Shown here piece after piece: positions 10,201-19,150 of a DNA stretch of 64,000 nt; the stretch's first letter is position 1; each line of letters begins with the position of its first letter. The translations under genes and the position numbers were made by a program. The notes beneath the pieces are model-generated. The model was not told where the DNA came from, did no database searches, and saw nothing but the letters and a program-made list of their open reading frames with translations. The stretch comes from Dyella sp. M7H15-1 (GTDB lineage Bacteria; Pseudomonadota; Gammaproteobacteria; Xanthomonadales; Rhodanobacteraceae): positions 1,426,001-1,490,000 of the forward strand of contig NZ_CP035300.1 of NCBI RefSeq assembly GCF_004114615.1, written 5' to 3'.

Positions 10201-11072
10201 TTGTGCGTTTCCACCTTGATCGCGTAGTCGATGCGCTCTTTGCTCGCACACCACACGCCATCGGTACCACTGACGAAACGCTTGCCGGCGTTGCCCTCGA
10301 TCACCGCCGCGTTGTCCTTGTAGGCGGATAGCGTATGCGCTGGCGAGCACTGATGCGTGTTCTTGATCATGGCGAACAGGCTCTTGTCCTGCGCTTGGCC
10401 ATCGAGTGTCCAGCTCGCGTTGAACACCTTGTGACGACAATGCTCGGAGTTGGCCTGCGCGAACATGAAGAGTTCGGCATCGGTGGGATCGCGTCCTAAT
10501 TCTGCATAACGTGCGGCGAGGTATTCGATCTCGTCGTCCGCCAGTGCCAGGCCCAGTTCGGCATTCGCCTTGGTGAGGGCGGCGCGCGGGTCGCTACCCA
10601 ACGCGATGTGCACCAGCGGCTCCGGCTGACCGGCCAGGAACAAGCCCTGTGCCTGATCGAGGCCGGTGAGCACCGATTGCGTCATCGCGTCGTGCAGTAC
10701 GCCGAGCACATCGTTGTAGGCCGCATCACCCGAGGCCGGCAGCCCGCTTACCTGCCAGGCGGTGCCGCGCTCCACGCGACGCACATCGAAACCGGCGCCA
10801 TGCAAGATGTCGGTGGCCTTGCTGGACCAGGGCGAGATCGTGCCCAGGCGCGGCACGACCCACAGCGAAGCGGGCTGGGGCTGGGCGTCTTTGGCTTCCA
10901 GGGCTTCGAGCAGACGGGCGCGCTGCTTGCCTTCGGGCACGACAGCGGCATCGATGAAGTAGACAAACCAGCACGCCTGTGCCTTGGCACCACGATGCAA
11001 GGCATCCAGGCGGGCGTTGAGACGTTCCAGGCGGAAAGGCGAGAGGGCGCTCTGCCCGTCGAGTGAGATCAT
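7212..11072 (-). CDS. purL: Phosphoribosylformylglycinamidine synthase
   Basis: 1286 residues, the large single-chain FGAM synthase typical of Gammaproteobacteria. It converts FGAR, ATP and glutamine to FGAM in purine synthesis. The synthetase half shows [19 protein letters not shown] and [18 protein letters not shown]. The C-terminal glutamine amidotransferase domain has [10 protein letters not shown] (nucleophile Cys, about residue 1130) and the PHPERVF His/Glu site near 1253. It ends [20 protein letters not shown], as in E. coli PurL. No truncation or frameshift is visible. Confidence 0.98.
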   Translation of the reverse strand: [1286 protein letters not shown]

Positions 11073-11153
11073 GCGGGGAAAAGGCGCTAAGCGGCGGAGC
11101 GCCGTATTGTACCTGAGAGCCTGCCGAATATTCCTTCAGCGCCTGACAGGTCC

Positions 11154-12017
11154 TTACATCTCGTCCCGGACACGCATGAAACGGGCAAACCGAGGCTTAC
11201 CACCTGATGTCATGCCCTGATATCGAAACGTCACCATGCTGCCGACAGGCGGTGGATCACGGCGCAGTTCGTCGCTCAAGCCAGTGCCAATGCGAAAACG
11301 CGTACCGTCAGGCAGCTCGACCAGCAAGGCGCCCATCATGCCGCTGTACTTGCCTTTACCAGGCGCATAGCCGACCACTTTTGCCTCGGCGTCGTCATAC
11401 GGCTTGAGCTTGAGCAGATCACCATTGCGGCCGGCGTGGTAAAGCGAAACGCCACGATGCAGCACCAGGCCCTCGCCCCCGCCTTGCACGACTTCATCGA
11501 GGCGTTGTTTCAATTCGGCTTCATCCGCCACCTTGAATTGCTTTACGGCTTGCACCCACGACACACCGAGCGCTGCAACCGTTCGCTGAAGCACAGGGAT
11601 ACGCTGATCGAACGTTGCTGCCTGCCCAGGCATGTCGAACACCATGTAGCGAATATGGCGCCATGCTTCGTCGTCAGGTGAATCCTGACGGATCGTGGCC
11701 GAAGCCATATCGAACTGCTCACGCCCGGCCCAAAGTTCGCCGTCCAGAGGAGTTTTTGGCCAGTTCGCGATGAACCATGTCGGCGCATGGATAACGGCAC
11801 CACTGCGGGTGAGAAGCTGTTTGCCATCCCAGTAGCCACGTACGCCATCGTATTTTTCGCTGACCCAGTAGTCGCTCAGGTTGATGCCGGAGTGGTAGAC
11901 ATTCGCCAGCATCACTGGCGATGGCGCGGGCGCCGCAGCGTGAGCCGGATAAAGGATTAGCCCGATAAGAAGTGGCAGAGCGCAAAGTGCGCCGACTCGT
12001 CGCGTTGTTTTATGCAT
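11154..12017 (-). CDS. ATP-dependent DNA ligase with signal peptide (LigE type)
   Basis: 287 residues starting MHKTTRRVGALCALP. An N-terminal signal sequence ends near PAHAAAPAP. The adenylation motif I is EKYDGVRG (Lys55 nucleophile), with DGELW (motif III region), GEGLVLH (motif IV) and LLKLKPY (motif V). A small OB domain ends PRFARFMRVR. This is the minimal LigE class found in periplasm-facing form in many Proteobacteria and linked by others to DNA uptake. A longer start ten residues upstream is possible but overlaps dsbC more and lacks a good ribosome site. Confidence 0.88.
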   Translation of the reverse strand: MHKTTRRVGALCALPLLIGLILYPAHAAAPAPSPVMLANVYHSGINLSDYWVSEKYDGVRGYWDGKQLLTRSGAVIHAPTWFIANWPKTPLDGELWAGREQFDMASATIRQDSPDDEAWRHIRYMVFDMPGQAATFDQRIPVLQRTVAALGVSWVQAVKQFKVADEAELKQRLDEVVQGGGEGLVLHRGVSLYHAGRNGDLLKLKPYDDAEAKVVGYAPGKGKYSGMMGALLVELPDGTRFRIGTGLSDELRRDPPPVGSMVTFRYQGMTSGGKPRFARFMRVRDEM

Positions 12018-12043
12018 GACACGTCCTTGTGCAACACGAGGGA

Positions 12044-12829
12044 TCAACCACCCGAGATGGAATGCGCCTGTACCGCTTTGAGCATATCTGTCGGCGAAAG
12101 GTAACCGCCGATCTGGGTGCCATCCTCAGCGTAGACGGCTGGTGTGCCAGTAACGCCCAGTTTCAGGCCAAGGTGGAACTGGTCCTTGACCGGATTGGTG
12201 CACGTAGCCGACTTTGGCTCACGCCCCTTCTTCGCCGCTGTGAACGCATCGTTACGATCGGAAGCGCACCAGATCGAGACCATTTCGTTATATGACGCGG
12301 TGGGCTTGCCGTCATCGCCGGTTACACCGGTGCGCGGCCAGGCGAGATACTGCACGGCGATGCCTTCCTTGTTGAACGCCTCGATTTGTTCGTGCAGAAC
12401 ACGGCAATACGGACAGGTCACGTCGGTAAAAACCGTCACCGTATATTTAGGATTTTTCGGTGCGAATACGATGCGGTCAGCCACGGGAACCTTGGCCAGT
12501 TCGATCTTGCGATAACCGGCCCAGGCACTTTCCGTGAGGCTGGTGCCCTTGGTGGCGTCAATCAGGTCACCATTCATCACGTACTTGCCATCCGCGCTGA
12601 CATAAACCAGATGGCCCGAGGCGATCACCTGATAAAAGCCTGACATGGGTGCGGGAACGACCGATTGAATCTGCGCCTTGGGCACCAGCCGCAGGATCGC
12701 CTGCCGTGCAATGTTTTCAGGCGTATTGGCCGCCGGTGGCGGTGTGGAAACCGTAGCCGCGGCCATGGCAAGGCCAACATGGATCGCAAGCACGCCAGTG
12801 CAGAGCATCAACCAGAACTTCTTCGACAT
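12044..12829 (-). CDS. dsbC: Periplasmic thiol:disulfide interchange protein DsbC
   Basis: 261 residues from MSKKFWLMLC with a signal peptide to about residue 24. An N-terminal dimerisation domain (DsbC_N: YQVIASGHLVYVSADGKYV) is followed by a thioredoxin fold with active site CPYC at 139-142 and the cis-Pro loop GVTGTPAVYAEDG. It isomerises wrong disulfides in the periplasm. The start was chosen for its GAGG ribosome site 8 bp upstream; the longer frame would place 22 odd residues before the signal peptide. It lies between xerD and the ligase, the common xerD-dsbC order. Confidence 0.95.
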   Translation of the reverse strand: MSKKFWLMLCTGVLAIHVGLAMAAATVSTPPPAANTPENIARQAILRLVPKAQIQSVVPAPMSGFYQVIASGHLVYVSADGKYVMNGDLIDATKGTSLTESAWAGYRKIELAKVPVADRIVFAPKNPKYTVTVFTDVTCPYCRVLHEQIEAFNKEGIAVQYLAWPRTGVTGDDGKPTASYNEMVSIWCASDRNDAFTAAKKGREPKSATCTNPVKDQFHLGLKLGVTGTPAVYAEDGTQIGGYLSPTDMLKAVQAHSISGG

Positions 12830-12937
12830 CACAACCTCACTAACATGCCGGCACCATACGGGGCACAGGCCGAAAAGATGTCGGAAGTATCGCATATCAC
12901 CTGTAAAAACTTCTTCACCCTCTTTCTGAAATACGTG

Positions 12938-13897
12938 TCAGCCGCGCGGATGATGTTGGGCATGCAAGCGCTTCAGCCCTTCCTTGGCCACCAGCGTATA
13001 AATTTGCGTCGTGCTCAGGGAGCTGTGGCCTAACAGCATCTGCAAAGCACGCAGATCGGCACCATGGTTCAACAGATGGGTGGCGAAGGAGTGCCGTAGC
13101 ACGTGCGGCGAAATGCGCTTGGCGTTGATGCCAACCGACACCGCATAGCGCTTCACCAGGGTCCAGAACATCTGTCGAGTCATGCCCTCCCCGCGCTTGC
13201 TGAGGAACAAGGCAGGCGGTTGCTTGCCCTTGGCCAGTATCGGGCGCGAGGCGGACAGATAGGTCTGGATACGCTCCAGCGCCACCTCGCCCACCGGCAC
13301 CAGGCGATCCTTGCCACCCTTACCGATGACTCGCAGCACACCCTGACGAGTATTCAATGCCACCAGCGGCAGTTCCACGAGTTCGGACACGCGCAGGCCC
13401 GAGGCATACATCAGCTCGAACATGGCCCGGTCACGCAGCCCCAGGGTGGTGGTGACATCGGGTGCATCGAGCAGCCCCTCTATCTCTCGTTCTGCCAGCG
13501 CCTTAGGCAGGCTACGCGGCATTTTCGGCCGCTCGATCAACAGCGTTGGATCATCGAAACCGGGGTCGTTGCGCGCTAGGGAGGCATAGAAGCGACGAAA
13601 GGCCGACTGGCGCCGCGCCATGGACCGCACCGCGACCGGTTGCGCGCCGTGAAACGCCGTCAGGTCTTCGCGCCGTGCCGTGCGCAAAGTGCGTCCTCGC
13701 GCCGCAAGCCAGCGCGCCAAAATTTCCAGATCCTGGCGGTAGGCATCCAAAGTGCGTTGGGCCAGACCATCCTCCGACCAGACGCGTTCGACGAAGGCCG
13801 CGATCTCCTGCGCATCCGCCTCGGCGATACCGGCCGGACCTTCCTGACTGAGTTGCTCTTTACGTGTACTCACTTTCATGGGCACGATGCTGGGCAT
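12938..13897 (-). CDS. xerD: Site-specific tyrosine recombinase XerD
   Basis: About 319 residues. The SAM-like core-binding domain (FVERVWSEDGLAQRTLDAYR) is followed by the catalytic domain with Arg in ASGLRVSELVEL, Lys in GKGGKDRLVP, HVLRHSFATHLLNHGADLR (His-x-x-Arg), LGHSSLSTTQIYT (second His and Tyr nucleophile). It resolves chromosome dimers at dif with XerC. Start is uncertain: ATG at 13936, 13897 or 13879 are all in frame. 13897 was taken because a weak AAGG lies upstream and it avoids overlapping the divergent RDD gene. Confidence 0.93.
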   Translation of the reverse strand: MPSIVPMKVSTRKEQLSQEGPAGIAEADAQEIAAFVERVWSEDGLAQRTLDAYRQDLEILARWLAARGRTLRTARREDLTAFHGAQPVAVRSMARRQSAFRRFYASLARNDPGFDDPTLLIERPKMPRSLPKALAEREIEGLLDAPDVTTTLGLRDRAMFELMYASGLRVSELVELPLVALNTRQGVLRVIGKGGKDRLVPVGEVALERIQTYLSASRPILAKGKQPPALFLSKRGEGMTRQMFWTLVKRYAVSVGINAKRISPHVLRHSFATHLLNHGADLRALQMLLGHSSLSTTQIYTLVAKEGLKRLHAQHHPRG

Positions 13898-13923
13898 TGC
13901 GCGAGCGCCTTGCAAGCTGATCG

Positions 13924-14421
13924 ATGACAGCGACAACGATGAACGTGATTTGCCCGCTTTGGCGGCGATGGATCGCCCTGGTCTACGACCTGGTCGCCGT
14001 GCTGGCGATCGTGATGGTGGTTGGCCTGATTTGCCAGTTGGCCACGGGCGGCCGACTGATCACCGCCGGCGCGCAAGTGCATATTGCATGGTGGTATCAA
14101 CCACTGCAGGGCATCGTAGTAGCCACATACTTTGTGCTGTCCTGGCTGCGCGGTGGACAGACGCTGGGCATGCGCTCCTGGCGGATCCGGGTGACCGCCG
14201 GTGACGGCGACCCCTTGTCCCTGCGCCAGGCGATGATCCGGGTACTGGTTGCGTCCCTGCCCTTGCTGTTGCTACTGCTGGCACCGGCGTTTGGCCTCAA
14301 CGTAGCACTGTGGACCTTGGCAGCCGGCTGGATAGTCTGGCTTTTGGCCGCACAGTTTGTTCCCCGCCGCCGCACCGTGTACGACCTCGCGGCCGGGACG
14401 GAAATTCGCCGAATCGGATGA
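13924..14421 (+). CDS. RDD family membrane protein
   Basis: 165 residues. The RDD signature is seen as PLWRRWIALVYDLVAVLAIV (Arg-...-Asp in helix 1). Then GGQTLGMRSWRIRV and a C-terminal RRTVYDLAAGTEI follow, which is the normal three-helix RDD layout. Function in the family is poorly defined (some members are ion exchangers). Located head-to-head with xerD, as is common in related bacteria. Confidence 0.88.
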   Translation: MTATTMNVICPLWRRWIALVYDLVAVLAIVMVVGLICQLATGGRLITAGAQVHIAWWYQPLQGIVVATYFVLSWLRGGQTLGMRSWRIRVTAGDGDPLSLRQAMIRVLVASLPLLLLLLAPAFGLNVALWTLAAGWIVWLLAAQFVPRRRTVYDLAAGTEIRRIG

Positions 14422-14573
14422 AACCCAAGCGCGCGCGACCGTCCCAGCACAATGAGATAATTCCGAATTATCAAGTTGTTGATTTATAAAGACACAAAGC
14501 CTTCCCGCAATGCAGCAATTCGGACCAGAACCCGCTATCATTCGTCTTTAGAAAAACCTCGGTCTACCCCCCC

Positions 14574-15842
14574 ATGCTTTATCAACTCCACGAATGGCAA
14601 CGCGCCTTCCTTGGGCCGCTTAGTTACTACGCCGAAGCCAGCGCCCGGATGCTCACCGACCCCAGCAGCCCCCTGGCCCAGTTGCCGGGCGCGCAACGCG
14701 TGGCAGCCGGGTATGAGCTGATCCACCGCCTGGGCAAGGATTACGAGAAACCCTCGTTCGATATCCACAGCATCACCCATCCCCAGGGCAACCAGATCGC
14801 CATTATCGAGCGCATCGACCTGGAAACGCCATTCTGCCAGCTTCGCCGCTTCAAGCGCTTCAGCGACGATCCGGAAACCATCGAAAAGATGAAGAATGAG
14901 CCAGTGGTGCTAGTGGTCGCTCCGCTTTCGGGCCATCACGCGACACTGCTGCGCGATACGGTGCGCACCCTATTGCTCGACCACAAGGTGTACATCACTG
15001 ACTGGATCGATGCGCGCATGGTCCCCGCTTCGGCCGGCCCGTTCCACCTGAACGACTACGTCGCGACCATTGAGCAGTTCATCCGCCACATTGGCGCCGA
15101 ATCGCTGCACGTCATCTCGGTCTGCCAGCCCACCGTACCGGTGCTCGCCGCCATTTCGCTGTTAGCGGCGCGCGGCGAGGCCGCACCGCGCAGCATGATC
15201 ATGATGGGCGGCCCCATCGATCCTCGCCGCAGCCCGACCCAGGTCAACAACCTGGCAATGACCCAGCCGCTGAGCTGGTTCAGGGGAAATGTGATCCACA
15301 CCGTGCCCAACAATTATCCCGGGCGCGGTCGCGAGGTGTATCCGGGCTTTCTGCAGCACGCCGGATTCATTGCGATGAATCCGAATCGCCACTTCAACTC
15401 GCACTGGGATTTCTATCTCAACCTGCTGCGTGGCGATCTGGACGATGCACAGTCACATCGCAAGTTCTACGACGAATACAACGCCGTGCTCGACATGCCC
15501 GCGGAGTATTACCTCGACACCATCAGTACCGTGTTCCAGCAGTTCCTGCTGCCGCGCGGCCTGTGGGAGGTGAATGGCGAGCGCGTGAATCCCGCTGCGA
15601 TCAAACGCACCAGCCTGCTGACCGTTGAAGGTGAGCTGGACGATATCTCCGGCATTGGACAAACCGAAGCGGCGCATGATCTGTGCACCGGCATTCCATC
15701 CACGCACCGCGCGCACAAAGTGATTGACGGCGCAGGGCACTACGGCATTTTCAGTGGTCGTCGCTGGCGTGAAGTGGTGTATCCGCAGGTGCGGGATTTC
15801 ATCCGGCGGTCGGATATGACGCTGGTTTCCAAGCGCGCATAA
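14574..15842 (+). CDS. phaZ: Intracellular polyhydroxyalkanoate depolymerase
   Basis: 422 residues of the PhaZ intracellular depolymerase type, which mobilises stored PHB granules. It begins MLYQLHEWQRAFLGPLSYYA. The nucleophile elbow is HVISVCQPTVP with Cys184 in place of the usual hydrolase Ser, matching the Cys-type lipase box of the Ralstonia PhaZ1 class. Downstream are the HWDFYLNLLRGD stretch and GAGHYGIFSGRRW with the catalytic His. Complete. No phaC or phaP is visible nearby, so the rest of the PHA system lies elsewhere. Confidence 0.93.
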   Translation: MLYQLHEWQRAFLGPLSYYAEASARMLTDPSSPLAQLPGAQRVAAGYELIHRLGKDYEKPSFDIHSITHPQGNQIAIIERIDLETPFCQLRRFKRFSDDPETIEKMKNEPVVLVVAPLSGHHATLLRDTVRTLLLDHKVYITDWIDARMVPASAGPFHLNDYVATIEQFIRHIGAESLHVISVCQPTVPVLAAISLLAARGEAAPRSMIMMGGPIDPRRSPTQVNNLAMTQPLSWFRGNVIHTVPNNYPGRGREVYPGFLQHAGFIAMNPNRHFNSHWDFYLNLLRGDLDDAQSHRKFYDEYNAVLDMPAEYYLDTISTVFQQFLLPRGLWEVNGERVNPAAIKRTSLLTVEGELDDISGIGQTEAAHDLCTGIPSTHRAHKVIDGAGHYGIFSGRRWREVVYPQVRDFIRRSDMTLVSKRA

Positions 15843-15883
15843 AAACATCGCACCTCGCTCGAATACTGCGACAAATCCAGAGC

Positions 15884-15914
15884 CATCGTCCCAGCGCAGG
15901 CCGGGACGACGATG
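15884..15914. repeat. Intergenic hairpin between phaZ and ltaE
   Basis: A stem of gtccc/gggac type with flanking complementarity lies between the convergent phaZ and threonine aldolase genes. It is similar in style to the short dispersed palindromes common in Xanthomonadales and may act as a terminator, though it has no T-run. Confidence 0.5.
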
Positions 15915-15965
15915 CTTAAGTGAGTGCCATGGGGGCAGCACAGCGTAACCCAACGCCTCCACGCA

Positions 15966-16982
15966 TTAGCCGGCAAAGAATAGTCGGAATGCATCGATCA
16001 CCCTTTCAACACCCGCATCATCGATATCCAGATGCGTCACCAACCGCAGCGTCGGCAGATAGCCAATACCGATACGCACCGACGCTGCACGCAGATGCGC
16101 ATCCAATCCACGCAAGCATTCCGCTGGCACATCGATGAACACCATGTTGGTGTGCAGGCCAAGCAGCTTCACACCGGGAATATCACTCAAACCCTCCGCC
16201 AGGCGCGCCGCACGTGCGTGGTCATCGGCCAGACGCTCAACATGATGATCCAGCGCATGCATGCACGCAGCGGCCAGCATGCCGGCCTGACGCCAACCGC
16301 CGCCAGCGACCTTGCGCCAGCGACGCGCCTTGTCGACCAGCGCGACGGAGCCCACCAATACCGAACCAACTGGGGCACCCAAACCCTTCGACAAGCAGAT
16401 GGAAACACTGTCGAAGTGTTGGGTAATCTCCCTCGGCCTCACACCGCTCGCCACAGCGGCGTTATAAAGCCGCGCACCATCCAGATGCAACGCAAGCCCA
16501 CGTTCCTTGGTGAAATCACGCGCGGCCCGGATGTAGTCCATCGACATGATGCGCCCGTGCCAGGTGTTTTCCAGCGCCAGCAGGCGAGTACGTGCAAAGT
16601 GCGGATCAATCGGCTTGATGGCGACCGCCACTTTGTCCAATGGCAGCGAGCCATCCACATCATGCGCTATCGGCTGCGGCTGGATCGAACCTAACACCGC
16701 CGCACCACCACCTTCGAACTTGTACGTATGCGCATCCGCGCCAACGATGTACTCATCGCCGCGCTCGCAGTGCGTCATCAGGGCCAGCAGGTTCGATTGC
16801 GTACCGGATGGCACGAATAAACCCGCTTCAAAGCCAAGATCTCCGGCAAGGCGTTGCTGAAGCGCGTTAACGGCGGGATCTTCGCCATAGACGTCATCGC
16901 CCACCTCGGCATCCAGCATCGCCGCTCGCATGGCGCGAGTCGGCCTGGTTACCGTGTCGCTGTGTAAATCAACCCAATCCAC
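15966..16982 (-). CDS. ltaE: Low-specificity L-threonine aldolase
   Basis: 338 residues, PLP enzyme cleaving L-threonine or allo-threonine to glycine and acetaldehyde. Starts MDWVDLHSDTVTRPT, the family N-terminus, with VGDDVYGEDP and HLDGARLYNAAVASG. The PLP lysine is in SICLSKGLGAPVGSVL (Lys199). Complete and of normal length. Convergent with phaZ. Confidence 0.95.
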   Translation of the reverse strand: MDWVDLHSDTVTRPTRAMRAAMLDAEVGDDVYGEDPAVNALQQRLAGDLGFEAGLFVPSGTQSNLLALMTHCERGDEYIVGADAHTYKFEGGGAAVLGSIQPQPIAHDVDGSLPLDKVAVAIKPIDPHFARTRLLALENTWHGRIMSMDYIRAARDFTKERGLALHLDGARLYNAAVASGVRPREITQHFDSVSICLSKGLGAPVGSVLVGSVALVDKARRWRKVAGGGWRQAGMLAAACMHALDHHVERLADDHARAARLAEGLSDIPGVKLLGLHTNMVFIDVPAECLRGLDAHLRAASVRIGIGYLPTLRLVTHLDIDDAGVERVIDAFRLFFAG

Positions 16983-17206
16983 ATCACACCTCTTGAAAAT
17001 TCTGGAAATACATCACTTTGCCGGGCACGAGCGCGGTCAGCAAGCCTTAAGGCGCACTCGTTTCCTGATCAGGTGCTGCCCCCAAAGAGCATTTCGCTGC
17101 ACGAAAAACCTCACAAGATCAGATTTGTCCCATAGTCGCACCTCGCCGTCTTCCTCTTTAATCACACTCCACCGCTCTGACATGCGGCTTGTGTGGGAAG
17201 ACATCC

Positions 17207-18934
17207 ATGGATTCGAAAAGCATCAAGGACGATCACCGTGCACGTCGTTACCGTCTACGCTGGCACTGGCTACCGATCGCCGGATTGGCCACGCTTTCGC
17301 CCTTAGCATTTGGGCAAGAAAAACCCCTCACGCTCGACGAGCAGCAGCAACGCTTGCGTACCCAGCAGCAAGCGCTGGACCGTTCCGTGCGTACGCAAGC
17401 GCAAGATGTACGCATCGGCCAGCATGCCGCCACCGATTTCCACAGCACCGAACTCCCCATGGAAACCCCGTGTTTCGTGCTGAAGCAGATTCGCCTCGTC
17501 GGCGAGCACAGCGATGCCTTCGGCTTCGTGCAGCGCTATCTTGATCACTACGCCGGTCGTTGCGTGGGCCACGAAGGCATTAGCCTGATCGTGCGCCGTG
17601 CGGGCGATCTGATCCTGGATCGCGGCTATGTCACGACACGCGTGGGCCTGAGTGAACAGGATCTCTCCCACGACGTGCTGACGCTCATGCTTGTACCTGG
17701 CGTGGTGCATGCCATTCGCAAGGCCGATAACACGCCATCCGGTAATTGGACCTGGGCGCTGCCGATCCGCCCTGGCGACCTGCTTAATCTGCGCGACATC
17801 GAACAGGGTCTGGAGCAGATGAAGCGCGTTCCGTCGCAAGACGTCACTATCGACATCGCGCCGACCGAAGTGCCGGGCCAGTCCGATCTGGTCATCACCA
17901 CCAAACGCAGCAAACCCTGGCGCGTGGTCGCCACACTGGACGATACAGGAGCATCCACCACTGGCCTGTATCAAGCGGGCCTTAACGTGGGGCTCGACAA
18001 TCCGCTCAACGCCAACGACACGTTGTCGCTGGGCATGACGCACGATGTCTTCAATGGCGCCGGCCACGGCACACAAGGTTACAACGCCAATTATTCGATA
18101 CCGCGCGGCAACTGGTTGTTCACCGCCGGCGTGTACGGCTATCGCTACCAGCAGACGGTGGAGGGATTCACGCAAACCTTTTTGAGCCGTGGCACCTCTC
18201 AATCCGTCGACCTTGGCGCGCAACACCTGCTGTATCGCGATCACCACAGCAAGACCACCGCCGAAGTGCATCTTGGCAAACGCTGGGCACATAGCTATAT
18301 CGAAGACGTGGAGCTGGATTCGCAGCGCCGCCACATGAGCGCGATCGAAGCCGCTATCACGCATCGTCGCTATCTGGGCAACGCACAACTCGATCTGCGG
18401 CTGGCCGAGCGCTTCGGCGTGCCGTGGTTCGGCGGTCAGCGCGATCCGGCCGGCCGCACGGCAGACGACCCCACTTTCCGCTACCGGCTCACCACACTGG
18501 ATGCCTCGCTCAACCATCCATTCTCGCTGGCCGGCCAGCCGGCGCAGTGGACCAGCGAATTCCACGCGCAATACAGCCATACACCGCTGTACGGCTCCGA
18601 ATACATCGCCATCGGTGGCCGCTACACCGTGCGCGGTTTCGATGGCGAGCAAACGCTCGCCGCCGAGCGCGGCTGGTATTGGCGCAACACCATCACTCAG
18701 CCCATCGGAAGTTGGCCGCTGATGTGGTACGCCGGCATCGATGCCGGTCGTGTGAGTGGGCCAGGTACGGCGTACATCCCCGGCAACACCACGCTGGCCG
18801 GCGGTTTCTTCGGCTTGCGTGGCACGTACAAGCAGTTGAGCTGGGATGTGTTCGCCGGCAAGGCGATGCACGGCGGCAAGCTGCTGGAAAACACGCGGCC
18901 CGCCACAGGTTTTCAGCTCGTGTATGCGTTTTGA
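17207..18934 (+). CDS. Two-partner-secretion outer-membrane transporter (ShlB/FhaC/HecB family)
   Basis: About 575 residues from MDSKSIKDDHRARR (GGGAAG upstream of ATG 17207). Signal region ends near PLAFGQ. A coiled Q-rich linker (EQQQRLRTQQQALDR) is followed by POTRA-like domains (CFVLKQIRLVGEHS; GYVTTRVGLSEQDLS) and a 16-strand barrel with the loop-6 motif VRGFDGE and a final aromatic VYAF. It should export the FhaB/CdiA-like exoprotein encoded from 21,025. About 2.1 kb separates the pair, filled by an IS-disrupted lipoprotein gene and a small membrane protein, so the two are no longer a simple operon. Confidence 0.93.
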   Translation: MDSKSIKDDHRARRYRLRWHWLPIAGLATLSPLAFGQEKPLTLDEQQQRLRTQQQALDRSVRTQAQDVRIGQHAATDFHSTELPMETPCFVLKQIRLVGEHSDAFGFVQRYLDHYAGRCVGHEGISLIVRRAGDLILDRGYVTTRVGLSEQDLSHDVLTLMLVPGVVHAIRKADNTPSGNWTWALPIRPGDLLNLRDIEQGLEQMKRVPSQDVTIDIAPTEVPGQSDLVITTKRSKPWRVVATLDDTGASTTGLYQAGLNVGLDNPLNANDTLSLGMTHDVFNGAGHGTQGYNANYSIPRGNWLFTAGVYGYRYQQTVEGFTQTFLSRGTSQSVDLGAQHLLYRDHHSKTTAEVHLGKRWAHSYIEDVELDSQRRHMSAIEAAITHRRYLGNAQLDLRLAERFGVPWFGGQRDPAGRTADDPTFRYRLTTLDASLNHPFSLAGQPAQWTSEFHAQYSHTPLYGSEYIAIGGRYTVRGFDGEQTLAAERGWYWRNTITQPIGSWPLMWYAGIDAGRVSGPGTAYIPGNTTLAGGFFGLRGTYKQLSWDVFAGKAMHGGKLLENTRPATGFQLVYAF

Positions 18935-19150
18935 AACGCATGACGAAAAATCACTCGCGGCGAGCTACGACCGCTCCGCGGCGGGTGCGAATCAAGTCAT
19001 TTCTTCAACAACCCAGAGAAAGGAAAGGTATGAAGAGCGTTGTGGGCGGTGTGATAGCGATGTCGATGGTGCTTACTGGATGCGGCAGCAAGACTGATGC
19101 GAACGAAAAGAACTTCGGTGCGGCGATTGGGCAATACCTAGAGCATGTCG

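Noticed and set aside
17303-18871. 522-codon frame antisense to the TpsB transporter
   Set aside because: No recognisable domain; opposite strand is a clear TpsB.
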